Of a stretch of DNA of 64,000 bases, positions 54,999-63,731 are shown piece after piece. The notes under the pieces were generated by a model that worked only from the letters and a program-made list of their open reading frames with translations, searched no databases and had not been told where the DNA came from. A program made the translations under genes and the position numbers. This stretch comes from Shimia sp047124445. GTDB taxonomy: Bacteria; Pseudomonadota; Alphaproteobacteria; Rhodobacterales; Rhodobacteraceae. The stretch spans positions 434,001 to 498,000 of the forward strand of contig NZ_CP138921.1 of the NCBI RefSeq assembly GCF_047124445.1, in the 5' to 3' direction. Each line of letters starts with the position of its first letter. The first letter of the stretch is position 1.

Positions 54999-55823
54999 AT
55001 GTCCCATCAATTTGGTAAAGTGGATTGGATGATGAAGGACTTGTCCAAATTTTCCGGGGGGATGGTCCCGAGAGTTAAACATGGCATGGTTTCGGTCCGG
55101 GGATGGGATCCAAATAAATTTCAAGTCTATGACGCGGAACATCTTTCGGACGTTGAAAACCTGAAATCTGTCTCGATAACGGGTATGCCGCATGCTCTCA
55201 ACCTCGATGCACTAGCGCAGGTTGGACCGCTTGAAAGCCTTGAGCTGGAGATTTTCCAACTTGATCCAGTTGACATTCTGGAGCGAATAGATCCCAGCGA
55301 GTTGCGGTTTTTGCGGTTGTCGAACACAGCACCAAACAAACTCGACCTGGGCGTTCTGCCGAGATTTTCGAAGTTGGAAGAGCTGACAATTTCAGGGCAA
55401 CGGAAGAACTTACAGTCTGTCGGTCAACTTGAAACATTGAAACGCCTAACCATTGGTCTGGTGGCCAAATCTGGATGTGACTTTTTAAGTGGCTTAAAGA
55501 ACTTGGAAGTCCTGAAACTCCTGCTCGGCGGGCAAGGGGACATCGGTAACGTTCACTGCCCGTCCTTGAAGGAGCTGGAGGTTGTTAGGGTTCGGGGGCT
55601 AAGTGATTTGGGAGATTTAAGCCGGTTTCCGAATTTGCAAGGCCTCCGAATTGAAAACCAACCAAGGCTGACTTGTCTGCACGCCTCGCGTCCGATGCAA
55701 AATTTGACCGCAATTACAGTCTTCTCCTGCCCGAAAATCACCCGGTTTATAGGAGGCAACAATCTGCCAAACTTGCGGGACTATGAGAGTTACGACACGC
55801 CATTGATCCTGCCAGTTGCGTAA
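54999..55823 (+). CDS. Leucine-rich-repeat-like protein
   Basis: 274 residues from ATG at 54999 (GGGAGAG upstream at a long distance; a Met nine codons later is possible). No signal peptide, so it is probably cytoplasmic. From about residue 50 the sequence shows about nine LRR-like units (LESLELEIFQ, LRFLRLSNT, KLEELTISG, LKRLTIGLV, LEVLKLLLG, LKELEVVRV, LQGLRIENQ). The gene is visibly poorer in G+C than its neighbours and lacks their codon bias, which suggests horizontal gain. Its role is unknown; binding to proteins is typical of LRRs. Confidence 0.8.
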   Translation: MSHQFGKVDWMMKDLSKFSGGMVPRVKHGMVSVRGWDPNKFQVYDAEHLSDVENLKSVSITGMPHALNLDALAQVGPLESLELEIFQLDPVDILERIDPSELRFLRLSNTAPNKLDLGVLPRFSKLEELTISGQRKNLQSVGQLETLKRLTIGLVAKSGCDFLSGLKNLEVLKLLLGGQGDIGNVHCPSLKELEVVRVRGLSDLGDLSRFPNLQGLRIENQPRLTCLHASRPMQNLTAITVFSCPKITRFIGGNNLPNLRDYESYDTPLILPVA

Positions 55824-55864
55824 ATTTTAATTCGCAGCTGGCAAATTATTCGTGCTCGGTGGGC

Positions 55865-56314
55865 TTAATACCGCGCGGCGCGGTTGATGGCGACGGAGCC
55901 CATGACGTGGTCGGTGAGGCCTTGTTTGCGGTCCGTGGTGATCATCAGCACAATCGAGATGATCTGTAGGATCGGGAACATCACTGACACCGTGAAGCCC
56001 AGCGTGTGCAGGAAGGCGGACCCGAGATCAAAGCGGCTGCCATCTGATTGGCGCAGTTCGATGGACATCAGGCGCATGCCCCAGGTGGCGGAACCGGTGG
56101 CGATGGTGACCACGCGGTAGGCAAAGCCAAAGACAAACAGAAGCGCGCCAAAAAAGAAGATGCCGGTGAAGGCGGTGAACGGCAGCACCAGCACACAGAG
56201 CACAAAGATCAGGCCGGTGTCGATCAGCCACGCCAGCAGGCGCTTGAAGGTCACGTCTTCATAAAACTCGGACTGGGTGTCCGGATCTGGTAGGGCAAAG
56301 CTGCGGTGGCTCAT
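55865..56314 (-). CDS. RDD-family integral membrane protein
   Basis: 149 residues. The family's Arg and two Asp are seen: the Arg/Asp pair in FKRLLAWLIDTGLIFVL (about 24-40) near TM1, with the second Asp in the distal loop. Three membrane helices lie at about 32-55, 58-82 and 112-135. RDD proteins are proposed transporters (Na+/H+ antiport in one case); substrate unknown. Followed in the same orientation by nothing within the window. Confidence 0.9.
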   Translation of the reverse strand: MSHRSFALPDPDTQSEFYEDVTFKRLLAWLIDTGLIFVLCVLVLPFTAFTGIFFFGALLFVFGFAYRVVTIATGSATWGMRLMSIELRQSDGSRFDLGSAFLHTLGFTVSVMFPILQIISIVLMITTDRKQGLTDHVMGSVAINRAARY

Positions 56315-56403
56315 GTCTCTCTCGTTTTGGTGGTGGCCGGTGTTGTATAGAAAACGGCGCGGAAGGTGTCTCCCGCGCCGTGACTGCTCAAAAGGGCGCG
56401 CGC

Positions 56404-56829
56404 TTAGGCGTCTTCGGTCTCGCGGCGTTCGTCGGCCGCTTTGGTGGCGCGTTCGTCCATGAACTGGTCAAACTCTGCCTTGTCTTTGGCGGCGCGCAGA
56501 CGCTCCAGGAAGTCCTCAAAGCTCTTCTGCTCATCTTCCAGACGGCGCAGGGTCTCGTCGCGGTAGCTGTCAAAGGCACTGTTGCCGGAGGAGGCCATCA
56601 CATGCATGCGGCGGGAACAGCTGCGGTTGCGGGAGGATTTCTTGAACATATCTTTGCTCCAGATCATGTAGAACAGAAGGGCCAGGCCAACAGGCCAGAA
56701 GAACACGAAGCCAAGAACCATGGCGGCAATCCAGGCACCTTTGCCTTTGCTGTCCAGCCAGGCCTCGCTCTTGCCAAACCAGCTGAGGTGCTGGGTGTCG
56801 GCGGTATGGGCGGTTGCGGCAGGGGTCAT
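56404..56829 (-). CDS. DUF2852 membrane protein
   Basis: 141 residues. One membrane helix (about 33-57, AWIAAMVLGFVFFWPVGLALLFYMIW) follows a short N-terminus; the C-terminal half is a charged coiled coil (SYRDETLRRLEDEQKSFEDFLERLRAA) starting after NSAFDSY. This is the DUF2852 architecture, common in Rhodobacteraceae and Rhizobiales, with unknown function. Two similar inverted-repeat operators lie 43 and 100 bp upstream of its start. The RDD gene follows 89 bp behind it. Confidence 0.9.
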   Translation of the reverse strand: MTPAATAHTADTQHLSWFGKSEAWLDSKGKGAWIAAMVLGFVFFWPVGLALLFYMIWSKDMFKKSSRNRSCSRRMHVMASSGNSAFDSYRDETLRRLEDEQKSFEDFLERLRAAKDKAEFDQFMDERATKAADERRETEDA

Positions 56830-56871
56830 AACTGTCTCCGAGTTGTGTCTGTTGTGTCTCTGTGAGGCGGT

Positions 56872-56948
56872 ATGTAAATCGCTTTCACATTATCTAGATT
56901 GGGCGTGCCACGTCACTTTGCAAGAGAAAATGTGAATGGTTTTTACAT
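56872..56948 (-). promoter_or_regulatory. Pair of ATGTRAA-N5-TTTACAT-type operators
   Basis: ATGTAAATCGCTTTCACAT (56872-56890) read in reverse is ATGTGAAAGCGATTTACAT; the site at 56930-56948 is ATGTGAATGGTTTTTACAT. They match at 15 of 19 positions, each is an imperfect palindrome, and they lie 58 bp apart. Both are upstream of the DUF2852 gene. I cannot name the regulator. Confidence 0.6.
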
Positions 56949-57002
56949 TTGGTGGTTATGTGTCTGTATTGGTTAAATAAATTGGTCGAGAAAAATTTTA
57001 CT

Positions 57003-57470
57003 CTAGGTGCTAAAAGTGCAGGTCTTGGCCCCGGAAATCTGCTCTAAATCCTCTGGAGAGAGGCAAAATACGTGGTTTGGCGTGCCTGCCGCGGCCCAGA
57101 TTTGTGCAAACTCAGTCAGGCGTGCGTCCATAAAGGCCTGGATCGGGGAGAGGTGCCCCACCGGGCTGACCCCGCCAATGGCAAAGCCGGTTTGCTTGCG
57201 CACCACGGCGGCATCTGCGCGGGTCAAAGGCGCGCCAAGGAGCGCTTCGGCGGCTTGAGGGTCAACCTGGCGGCCGCCTGCAGTCAGAAACAGAACAACC
57301 TCTCCGGTGTTGGCGTTTTGGAAGACAATGGACTTGGCGATCTGATCGACGTCGCAGCCCACGGCGTCGGCGGCCATCTGCGCGGTGCGGGCACCGTCGG
57401 TTTCGCGGATGTCGATCTCTTTACCTGCGTCCTCCAAGGCAGCGCGCACGCGTTTTAGGCTTTTGCTCAT
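57003..57470 (-). CDS. YbaK/EbsC-type aminoacyl-tRNA deacylase
   Basis: 155 residues from ATG at 57468-57470 (GAGGAG upstream); the frame extends far upstream but that part belongs to the opposite strand's gene. The YbaK/INS fold carries the conserved Lys in IAKSIVFQ (about 45), VLFLTAGGRQVD and FAIGGVSPVGH. Such proteins hydrolyse mischarged Cys- or Ala-tRNA. It is more like YeaK/ProX-type proteins than ProRS editing domains, and the exact substrate is open. Confidence 0.9.
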   Translation of the reverse strand: MSKSLKRVRAALEDAGKEIDIRETDGARTAQMAADAVGCDVDQIAKSIVFQNANTGEVVLFLTAGGRQVDPQAAEALLGAPLTRADAAVVRKQTGFAIGGVSPVGHLSPIQAFMDARLTEFAQIWAAAGTPNHVFCLSPEDLEQISGAKTCTFST

Positions 57471-57527
57471 GGTTGGTCTCCTCGTCCTCGGGTTGATTTC
57501 TGCCATGGCGCGCCACAGGGTGCCAGC

Positions 57528-57914
57528 ATGGAAAAACAAACTGATTTGAAAGAGATCTTGTTGGCGCTGGAGACCGAAGTGTGGGATGCGCTGGTGACAG
57601 GGGACGGGGACGCGGATGGCGCGTTGCTGAGCAAGGATTTTATCGGGGTGTATCCCGATGGCTTTGCTGGAAAGGACGCCCACACGGGGCAGTTGGATGG
57701 CGGCGCCACGGTGGCGGAGTACCGGCTGAGCGACGTACAGGTTCGGGCCACCGGAGCGGACAGCGGGTTGTTGATTTATCGTGCGGACTACCTGCGGGTT
57801 GGCAAGTCTGACTGGGAGGTCATGTTGGTGAGTTCCTTGTGGGAGCGGCGCAATGAGGGCTGGGTCAACAGCTTCAGTCAGGACACGCCGATGACCGGGG
57901 AAGGGGTGCCTTAA
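57528..57914 (+). CDS. NTF2-like (DUF4440) protein
   Basis: 128 residues. A cone-shaped alpha/beta fold is suggested by ALETEVWDALVTGDGDADGALLSKDFIGVYPDGF split (about 13-46), YRLSDVQVRAT and VMLVSSLWERRNEGW. Residues typical of SnoaL/DUF4440 proteins are present, but no catalytic dyad is clear. It is divergent from the YbaK-type gene across 57 bp, and precedes glnE by 60 bp. Confidence 0.82.
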   Translation: MEKQTDLKEILLALETEVWDALVTGDGDADGALLSKDFIGVYPDGFAGKDAHTGQLDGGATVAEYRLSDVQVRATGADSGLLIYRADYLRVGKSDWEVMLVSSLWERRNEGWVNSFSQDTPMTGEGVP

Positions 57915-57974
57915 GCCGCCCCTGCGGCAGCACCGCCAATTGACCTTCGCGCATGGCGGTTTCAAAGTCGCGCC

Positions 57975-60761
57975 ATGTTGTTTGAATCACAAATCACCCG
58001 CCTGCCACGCCCGTTTGATACCGATTTAGGTGCGGAGGCGGGGGCGGCGGTGCCAGCGTTGTCTGGCGATCTGGCCAAGCTGATTGAAGGCACGGCGGGA
58101 TCAAGTCCGTACCTAAAAAGCCTGATCCACAAGGAGGCGACCTGGTTGCCGGAGGCGTTGCAGGATGCGGATGCGGCTTTGGCGGCGGTTTTTGCAGGGC
58201 TGCACGCAGGGGCACCGGATCAGCGGCCAACCGCTTTGCGGGCTGCGAAACGCAAGGTGGCTTTGCTGACGGCGCTGGCGGATTTGGCTGGGGCGTGGTC
58301 GCTGGAAAAGGTGACCGGCACGCTAACGGATTTTGCCGATCTGGCGAGCCAGTTGGCGCTGGAGGCCACGATTGGTGCGGAAATTCGGCGCAAGAAGCTG
58401 CCCGGCGCCACCGAGGATGACATTCCGACAGCGGGCGGCATGGTGTCGATTGCCATGGGCAAGATGGGCGCGCATGAACTGAACTATAGCTCTGACATTG
58501 ATCTGATTTGCCTGTTTGATGAGAGCCGGTTTGACCCTGATGACTATCACGACGCGCGGGCGAGTTTCATCCGTGCAACCCGCAAGATGGCGGCGATGTT
58601 GAATGACATCACCGGCGATGGCTATGTGTTCCGCACCGATCTGCGGCTGCGGCCCGATCCGGCGGTGACCCCTGTGTGCCTCGCGATGGAGGCGGCGGAG
58701 CGCTATTATGAAAGCCTCGGTCGGACCTGGGAGCGGGCGGCGTATATCAAGGCGCGACCCTCGGCCGGCGATCTGGCGGCGGGGCAGAAGTTCCTTGATA
58801 CGTTGACGCCGTTTGTCTGGCGCAAGCATTTGGATTTTGCTGCCATTCAGGACGCGCATGACATGCGGCTGCGCATTCGTGAGCACAAGGGGCTGGGCGG
58901 CGAGATTACGTTGGATGGCCACAATATGAAGCTGGGGCGCGGTGGCATTCGAGAGATCGAGTTTTTCACCCAGACACGGCAGTTGATTGCCGGTGGGCGG
59001 GATCCGTATTTGCGAGATCGCCACACGGTGCCGGGGCTGCGCAAACTGGCCTCAAAGGGCTGGGTGCCGGAGGATGTGGCCGAGGCACTGTCCGATCACT
59101 ACCGTTTCCATCGCGAGGTGGAGCACCGCGTGCAAATGGTGGCGGATGCGCAGACGCACCTGTTGCCCAAAAGCGAAGAGGGCTGGGGCCGGATTGCGGG
59201 CCTGATGGGGCGCGACGAGGCGGAGATTCGCAAAGAGTTGCAGGAGCGGCTGACCGAAGTGCATGAGATGACCGAGGGGTTCTTTGCACCGGATGCTACG
59301 CCCGAGGGTGGCGAAGATGTGACCCACGCGTTTGATGAGGACGTCATTGCGCGGTGGGAAAGCTATCCGGCGATGCGCAGCGTGCGGGCGGTGGAGATCT
59401 TTAATCGAGTGCGGCCAGAGATTTTGCGGCGATTGGCGCAGGCGCCAAAGCCGGATGAGGCGCTTTTGGCGTTGGACGGGTTTTTGCGCGGGTTGCCTGC
59501 TGGGGTGCAGCTATTCTCGTTGTTTGAGGCCAATCCGCAGTTGATTGATCTGTTTGTGGATATTGTGGGCACCGCGCCTGCGCTGGCGCAGCATTTGTCG
59601 CGCAACTCCGGTGTGTTTGACGCGGTGATTGGCGGCAGCTTCTTCACGGAGTGGCCGGGTGTGCGTGGGTTGACCGAGGAATTGCAGGAGCGGTTGGCGC
59701 GGGATGAGGACTATGAAGCGCAGCTCGATGGCACGCGGCGCTGGGCCAAGGAATGGCAGTTCCGCATTGGGGTGCACCATCTGCGTGGCTTGATTGGCGC
59801 GGAGGAAGCCGGGCGGCAGTATGCGGATTTGGCAGAGGCAGTTTTGGCAGGGCTGTGGCAGCCGGTGGCGGATCATTTTGCCGCCAAACACGGGCCAATG
59901 CCGGGACGTGGCGCGATTGTGTTGGGCATGGGATCTTTGGGGGCGCAGCGGCTTAATGCGACGTCTGACCTCGATTTGATAGTGATTTATGACGCCGACG
60001 GCGTAGAGGCCTCTGACGGGCGACGGCCTTTGGCGGCGAGGCCCTATTACGCGCGGTTTACGCAGGCTTTGGTCACGGCGCTGAGCGCGCCGATGTCGCA
60101 AGGCCGGCTTTATGAGGTCGATATGCGGTTGCGTCCCTCTGGAACACAAGGGCCGGTGGCCACGTCTTTGGCGTCTTTTAAGAACTATCAGATGAATGAG
60201 GCCTGGACCTGGGAGCATCTGGCGCTGACACGGGCGCGCCCGGTGACCGGTGCGCCGGAGTTGATGGCCGAGGTGGAAGGCTTTCGGCAGGAGGTCTTGG
60301 CGGCGGAGAAAGACAAGGCGGCGATTGGGCAGGACGTACAGGAAATGCGGGCGCGGATTGCGGCGGCAAAGGCGCCGGATGGTCCGTGGGACGCCAAAAT
60401 TGGTGCAGGGCGGCTGCAGGACATCGAGTTGTTGAGCCAGACCGGCGCGCTTTTGGCGGGCTCGCCCCGGCGGGCGGTGACGCAGGGCTTGCAAGCGGGT
60501 GTCGCAATTGGCTGGCTTTCTGCCTCAGACGCGTCAGACCTTGCCAGCACCTATCGGCTTTGTTGGCAGGTGCAGCTGGCGTCGAAGCTTTTGTCCGGAA
60601 GTACCATTGCACCCGATGCGATTGGTGCAGGTGGGCGGGCGTTTTTGTTGCGTGAAACCGGTGCGGACGATATCGAGGCGGTGTTGCGCAAGTTGACCGA
60701 CGCGACAGAGACTGCGGCGGAGACAGTCACAGCGGCCTTGGCGGCCACAGGGGAGGCATGA
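57975..60761 (+). CDS. glnE: Glutamine synthetase adenylyltransferase/adenylyl-removing enzyme
   Basis: 928 residues, the usual GlnE length. It has two nucleotidyltransferase domains: the deadenylylating one (about 150-270, GKMGAHELNYSSDIDLICLF) and the adenylylating one (about 645-770, GMGSLGAQRLNATSDLDLIVIYD), each with the DxD metal motif, followed by PII-UTase-like helical linkers. It turns glutamine synthetase off or on according to PII and glutamine. glnA and glnB are not in the window. A short conserved gene follows with a 1-bp gap. Confidence 0.96.
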   Translation: MLFESQITRLPRPFDTDLGAEAGAAVPALSGDLAKLIEGTAGSSPYLKSLIHKEATWLPEALQDADAALAAVFAGLHAGAPDQRPTALRAAKRKVALLTALADLAGAWSLEKVTGTLTDFADLASQLALEATIGAEIRRKKLPGATEDDIPTAGGMVSIAMGKMGAHELNYSSDIDLICLFDESRFDPDDYHDARASFIRATRKMAAMLNDITGDGYVFRTDLRLRPDPAVTPVCLAMEAAERYYESLGRTWERAAYIKARPSAGDLAAGQKFLDTLTPFVWRKHLDFAAIQDAHDMRLRIREHKGLGGEITLDGHNMKLGRGGIREIEFFTQTRQLIAGGRDPYLRDRHTVPGLRKLASKGWVPEDVAEALSDHYRFHREVEHRVQMVADAQTHLLPKSEEGWGRIAGLMGRDEAEIRKELQERLTEVHEMTEGFFAPDATPEGGEDVTHAFDEDVIARWESYPAMRSVRAVEIFNRVRPEILRRLAQAPKPDEALLALDGFLRGLPAGVQLFSLFEANPQLIDLFVDIVGTAPALAQHLSRNSGVFDAVIGGSFFTEWPGVRGLTEELQERLARDEDYEAQLDGTRRWAKEWQFRIGVHHLRGLIGAEEAGRQYADLAEAVLAGLWQPVADHFAAKHGPMPGRGAIVLGMGSLGAQRLNATSDLDLIVIYDADGVEASDGRRPLAARPYYARFTQALVTALSAPMSQGRLYEVDMRLRPSGTQGPVATSLASFKNYQMNEAWTWEHLALTRARPVTGAPELMAEVEGFRQEVLAAEKDKAAIGQDVQEMRARIAAAKAPDGPWDAKIGAGRLQDIELLSQTGALLAGSPRRAVTQGLQAGVAIGWLSASDASDLASTYRLCWQVQLASKLLSGSTIAPDAIGAGGRAFLLRETGADDIEAVLRKLTDATETAAETVTAALAATGEA

Positions 60762-60762
60762 C

Positions 60763-61032
60763 ATGGACATATCGCATTGTGACCCCAAGGGGCTGATCCA
60801 CGAGAGTTATCGAATGGAGGGGATAGAACCCTCAGAGTGCCGGACGATCTTTCTGGATTGGGCGTTGTCTTTGCCTGAGGGCGTGGACACCCGCGATGCG
60901 ATCGAGATGTTGATTGTGCATCTGGGCAGCAAGCATCCGGGCCATCCGATGACTCAGGTGCTGGAAGAGGGCAGCGTGGAGATGCGCGCGCCCAAACGGC
61001 GCGGTGGGTGGCGGTCGCGGCCTCGTAGCTGA
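60763..61032 (+). CDS. Small conserved hypothetical protein coupled to glnE
   Basis: 89 residues starting 1 bp after the glnE stop (AGGAGG-like site GGGGAGG lies inside glnE), so it is translationally coupled. It is a helical protein with GIEPSECRTIFLDWALSLPEGVD (about 20-42), resembling short DNA- or protein-binding adaptors, and has a basic C-terminus (PKRRGGWRSRPRS). Not a family that I recognise. Its coupling suggests a link to nitrogen control, not proven. Confidence 0.8.
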   Translation: MDISHCDPKGLIHESYRMEGIEPSECRTIFLDWALSLPEGVDTRDAIEMLIVHLGSKHPGHPMTQVLEEGSVEMRAPKRRGGWRSRPRS

Positions 61033-61169
61033 CGGCTTGAACCTCAATTCTCCTAGGTAAACTTTTAGTCAATTCCTTTGAAACGTCCCCGGTGCGTCGC
61101 AATCGCGCCCCATTTGACGCGCACATTGATGTCGAGCAGCAGAGGCGAGAACCGCCCGAGGAGTTGGAC

Positions 61170-61841
61170 ATGTCGATGGGAAAAATCTTTGCAGCACTGG
61201 TTTTGGCACTGGGTGCCAGCGCATGTGCGTCGGTAGACACCGCAAGCCGGAACGCACCGTTCGATGTGCCGTCCACCGAGATGGCCGTGCCTGCGCCGTC
61301 TTATGCGCTTGAGAGCTTTGACGTTCTGGTGCCAACCACGCTGAAGGTTTCCGAGGCGAACCTGTATTATCCTCCGGGTGACATCGTGTGGCGGGGCGAC
61401 GCGCCGGGCGATCGCTATCAGCAGGTGAAGGCGATCTTTGACGAGAGCGTGCGTCTTGGGGCCTATCCGCTGGATGGTGCGATGCCGGTGCGGGTGGAGA
61501 TCGAAGTGACCCGCTTCCATGCTCTGACCGAGAAGACCCGCTACACCGTAGGTGGGGTGCACTCGATTGAGTTTATCATGACCATCATCGAGCCTGAGAC
61601 TGGCACCGTGTTGCGCGGTCCAAAGCCGATCACCGCGAGCCTTGTGGCTTATGGCGGGCAGATGGCCATTCAGGCGGAGTCCCGTGGTCTGACCCAGAAG
61701 TACCGCATCACCCAGCATTTGGCGCGGGTTGTTCGCGACGAGCTGACCAAAGCGGAAGGCTTTGTCGCACCAGACCGTGGCGCCACCAAACGTATTCAGC
61801 CGCTGGAGCCTATTGGCAAGCAACTGGCCGCGGCGGAATAA
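61170..61841 (+). CDS. Putative secreted/lipoprotein, DUF6778-like
   Basis: 223 residues from ATG at 61170 with GAGGAG upstream. The signal KIFAALVLALGASACAS ends in a lipobox-like ASAC, although Ala at -3 is atypical. The mature protein is a beta-rich domain (VEIEVTRFHALTEKTRYTVGGVHSIEFIMTI split over about 115-145) with the look of the Rhodobacteraceae DUF6778 proteins; this family name is from memory and not certain. Function unknown. It precedes the rRNA methyltransferase gene by 55 bp. Confidence 0.72.
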   Translation: MSMGKIFAALVLALGASACASVDTASRNAPFDVPSTEMAVPAPSYALESFDVLVPTTLKVSEANLYYPPGDIVWRGDAPGDRYQQVKAIFDESVRLGAYPLDGAMPVRVEIEVTRFHALTEKTRYTVGGVHSIEFIMTIIEPETGTVLRGPKPITASLVAYGGQMAIQAESRGLTQKYRITQHLARVVRDELTKAEGFVAPDRGATKRIQPLEPIGKQLAAAE

Positions 61842-61896
61842 GCCAAGCAGGCAGACAAGGGTTTTCACACCCGCGAGAAACAAGTAGGAGGGCGGC

Positions 61897-63108
61897 ATGT
61901 CTATGCCGTCCTCTTCTTCGTCCAGCCGCCCTGTGGTGCGGCTCAAGCCCAAAGCCAATGCCCGCGCGATCCGTCATGGATTTCCCTGGGCCTATGACAA
62001 TGAGCTGGTCACCGACCGGCGCACCAAAGGGCTTGTGCCCGGCACGCTTGCGGTGCTGGAAGATGACAAGCGGCAGCCGTTGGGGCTGGTGGCGACCAAC
62101 AGTCAGAGCAAGATTTTCTGTCGCATGTTGGATCGTGACCCTGAGGCACAAGTGGATCAGGCGTGGTTTGAGGCTAAGTTTGCCCGTGCTTTGGCGATGC
62201 GGGAGCGCCTGTTTGAGGCACCGTTTTATCGGTTGATCCATGCGGAGGCCGATGGGCTGCCCGGCGTGGTGGTGGATCGGTTTGGCGACACGGCTGTGGT
62301 GCAGCCCAACGCCGCTTGGGCAGAGGTGCTGCTTGAGCCGCTGGTGGCCGCATTGGTTGCGGTGACCGGCGTGACCAATGTGCTCAAAAATGGCTCCGGT
62401 CGGGCGCGGGGGCTTGAAGGGCTGGAAGAGGATAGCGCCGTGATGGTTGGCGCGGCTCCAGAGGCACCGGTACCGGTGGTGATGAATGGCGCGACCTATA
62501 TGGCGGATTTGACCGGGGGGCAGAAAACTGGGCTTTTCTACGATCAACGTCCCAACCACGGGTTTGCCGCCGGGCTTTGCAAAGATGCAAAGGTTTTGGA
62601 TGTGTTTTCCCATGTGGGCGGGTTTTCTCTCGCAGCTTTGGCGGGCGGTGCCAGCCATGCGACGGCGGTGGATGGCTCTGCGGCAGCGTTGGAACTGGCA
62701 CAGGCCGGGGCTACGGCGGCGGATGTGGCAGACCGTTTTGCCACGCGCAAGGGCGATGCGTTTGAGGTGTTGACCGCGCTGGGCGAAGAGGGCGCGAAGT
62801 TTGATGTGGTGATCTGTGATCCCCCGGCGTTTGCACCGTCCAAACCGGCGCTGGAAAAAGGCCTGCGGGCCTATGAGCGTGTGGCGCGACTGGCGGCGCC
62901 CTTGGTGGCCGAGGGCGGCTATCTGGGGCTGTGTTCCTGTTCGCACGCGGCCGATCTGGCGCGGTTCCGCGGGGCCTCGGTGCGCGGTATTGGCCGGGCG
63001 GGGCGTCATGCGCAGCTCATTCACACCGGTTTTGCCGGGCCGGACCATCCGTTGATGCCGCAGCTGGCGGAAAGCGGATACCTCAAGTCTTTGTTCTTCC
63101 GCCTGTGA
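61897..63108 (+). CDS. RlmI-like 23S rRNA (cytosine-5) methyltransferase
   Basis: 403 residues. An N-terminal PUA domain (about 14-95, ANARAIRHGFPWAYDNEL and PGTLAVLEDDKRQPLGLV) is followed by a central RlmI/K-like segment and a Rossmann SAM domain (KVLDVFSHVGGFSLAAL about 230-246; CDPPAFAPSK about 308-317; CSCSH about 347-351). The CDPPAF motif plus second Cys marks C5-methylation. It probably modifies 23S rRNA; the position is not provable from sequence. Confidence 0.92.
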   Translation: MSMPSSSSSSRPVVRLKPKANARAIRHGFPWAYDNELVTDRRTKGLVPGTLAVLEDDKRQPLGLVATNSQSKIFCRMLDRDPEAQVDQAWFEAKFARALAMRERLFEAPFYRLIHAEADGLPGVVVDRFGDTAVVQPNAAWAEVLLEPLVAALVAVTGVTNVLKNGSGRARGLEGLEEDSAVMVGAAPEAPVPVVMNGATYMADLTGGQKTGLFYDQRPNHGFAAGLCKDAKVLDVFSHVGGFSLAALAGGASHATAVDGSAAALELAQAGATAADVADRFATRKGDAFEVLTALGEEGAKFDVVICDPPAFAPSKPALEKGLRAYERVARLAAPLVAEGGYLGLCSCSHAADLARFRGASVRGIGRAGRHAQLIHTGFAGPDHPLMPQLAESGYLKSLFFRL

Positions 63109-63118
63109 GCATCAACCT

Positions 63119-63664
63119 GTGAAGCGCCTGCTGCTTGATACCTGCGTTCTGTATCCAACCGTGATGCGGGAGGTGTTGTTGGGCGTGGCCAAGACTGGCG
63201 CGTTTGAGCCGCGGTGGTCGGAGCGTATCTTGGAAGAATGGGCGCGCGCGGCGCGTAAGCTGGGCCCAACTGGTGAGCCACAGGCTCGGGGCGAGATTGC
63301 GTTGGTGCAAGCGGCTTGGCCTAAGGCGGCGGTCACTTGGAAGCCCTCGCTGGAAGACCGGCTGTATCTGCCGGATGAGCATGACGTGCATGTGCTTGCG
63401 GCGGCGATTTCCGGATCGGCGGACGCGATTGTCACGGTGAATGCCAAGGATTTTCCAGAGCATATTCTGGCCGAAGAAGGGCTGGAGCGGATTGCGCCAG
63501 ACGAGCTGCTGCGGGGATGTTGGGAGAAGGATCCCGACGGGGTTGCGGCGGTGTGTGAAGCGGTGCGGCAAGAGGCGGAGCGCTTGAGCGGAGAGGCGTG
63601 GGAGATGCGCAAGCTGCTCAAGAAGGCACGACTTCCCAAGCTGGCGAAAGCTGTGAGCGCGTAG
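63119..63664 (+). CDS. PIN-domain protein (RSP_2648-like)
   Basis: 181 residues from GTG, 10 bp after the methyltransferase. The PIN-fold acidic residues include Asp7 (LLLDTCVLYP), Glu near 40 and Asp in DVHVLAAAI (about 88) and a late acidic in NAKDF. PIN proteins are metal-dependent ribonucleases, often VapC toxins. No small antitoxin gene precedes it, so a free-standing house-keeping nuclease of the Rhodobacteraceae type is more likely than a toxin. Co-transcription with the rRNA methyltransferase suggests an RNA role. Confidence 0.85.
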   Translation: MKRLLLDTCVLYPTVMREVLLGVAKTGAFEPRWSERILEEWARAARKLGPTGEPQARGEIALVQAAWPKAAVTWKPSLEDRLYLPDEHDVHVLAAAISGSADAIVTVNAKDFPEHILAEEGLERIAPDELLRGCWEKDPDGVAAVCEAVRQEAERLSGEAWEMRKLLKKARLPKLAKAVSA

Positions 63665-63666
63665 TA

Positions 63667-63716
63667 GGGGCTTTGCCCCCGTCCCAGCTGAGCTGGGACT
63701 CCTCCAGGATATTTGG
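63667..63716 (+). repeat. Dispersed hairpin element, copy C
   Basis: Hairpin 1 GGGGC-TTT-GCCCC, hairpin 2 GTCCCAGC-TGA-GCTGGGAC (63681-63699), tail TCCTCCAGGATATTTGG. It starts 3 bp after the PIN stop, between that gene and a convergent protease gene. Confidence 0.8.
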
Positions 63717-63731
63717 GGTTAGAAGAAGCGG

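Noticed and set aside
57471..57965. N-terminal extension of the YbaK-type protein
   Set aside because: The extension is antisense to the NTF2-like gene and the internal ATG has a clear GAGGAG ribosome site.
63119..63664. Toxin-antitoxin module based on the PIN gene
   Set aside because: The gene follows an rRNA methyltransferase gene by 10 bp and no small antitoxin gene is present on either side.
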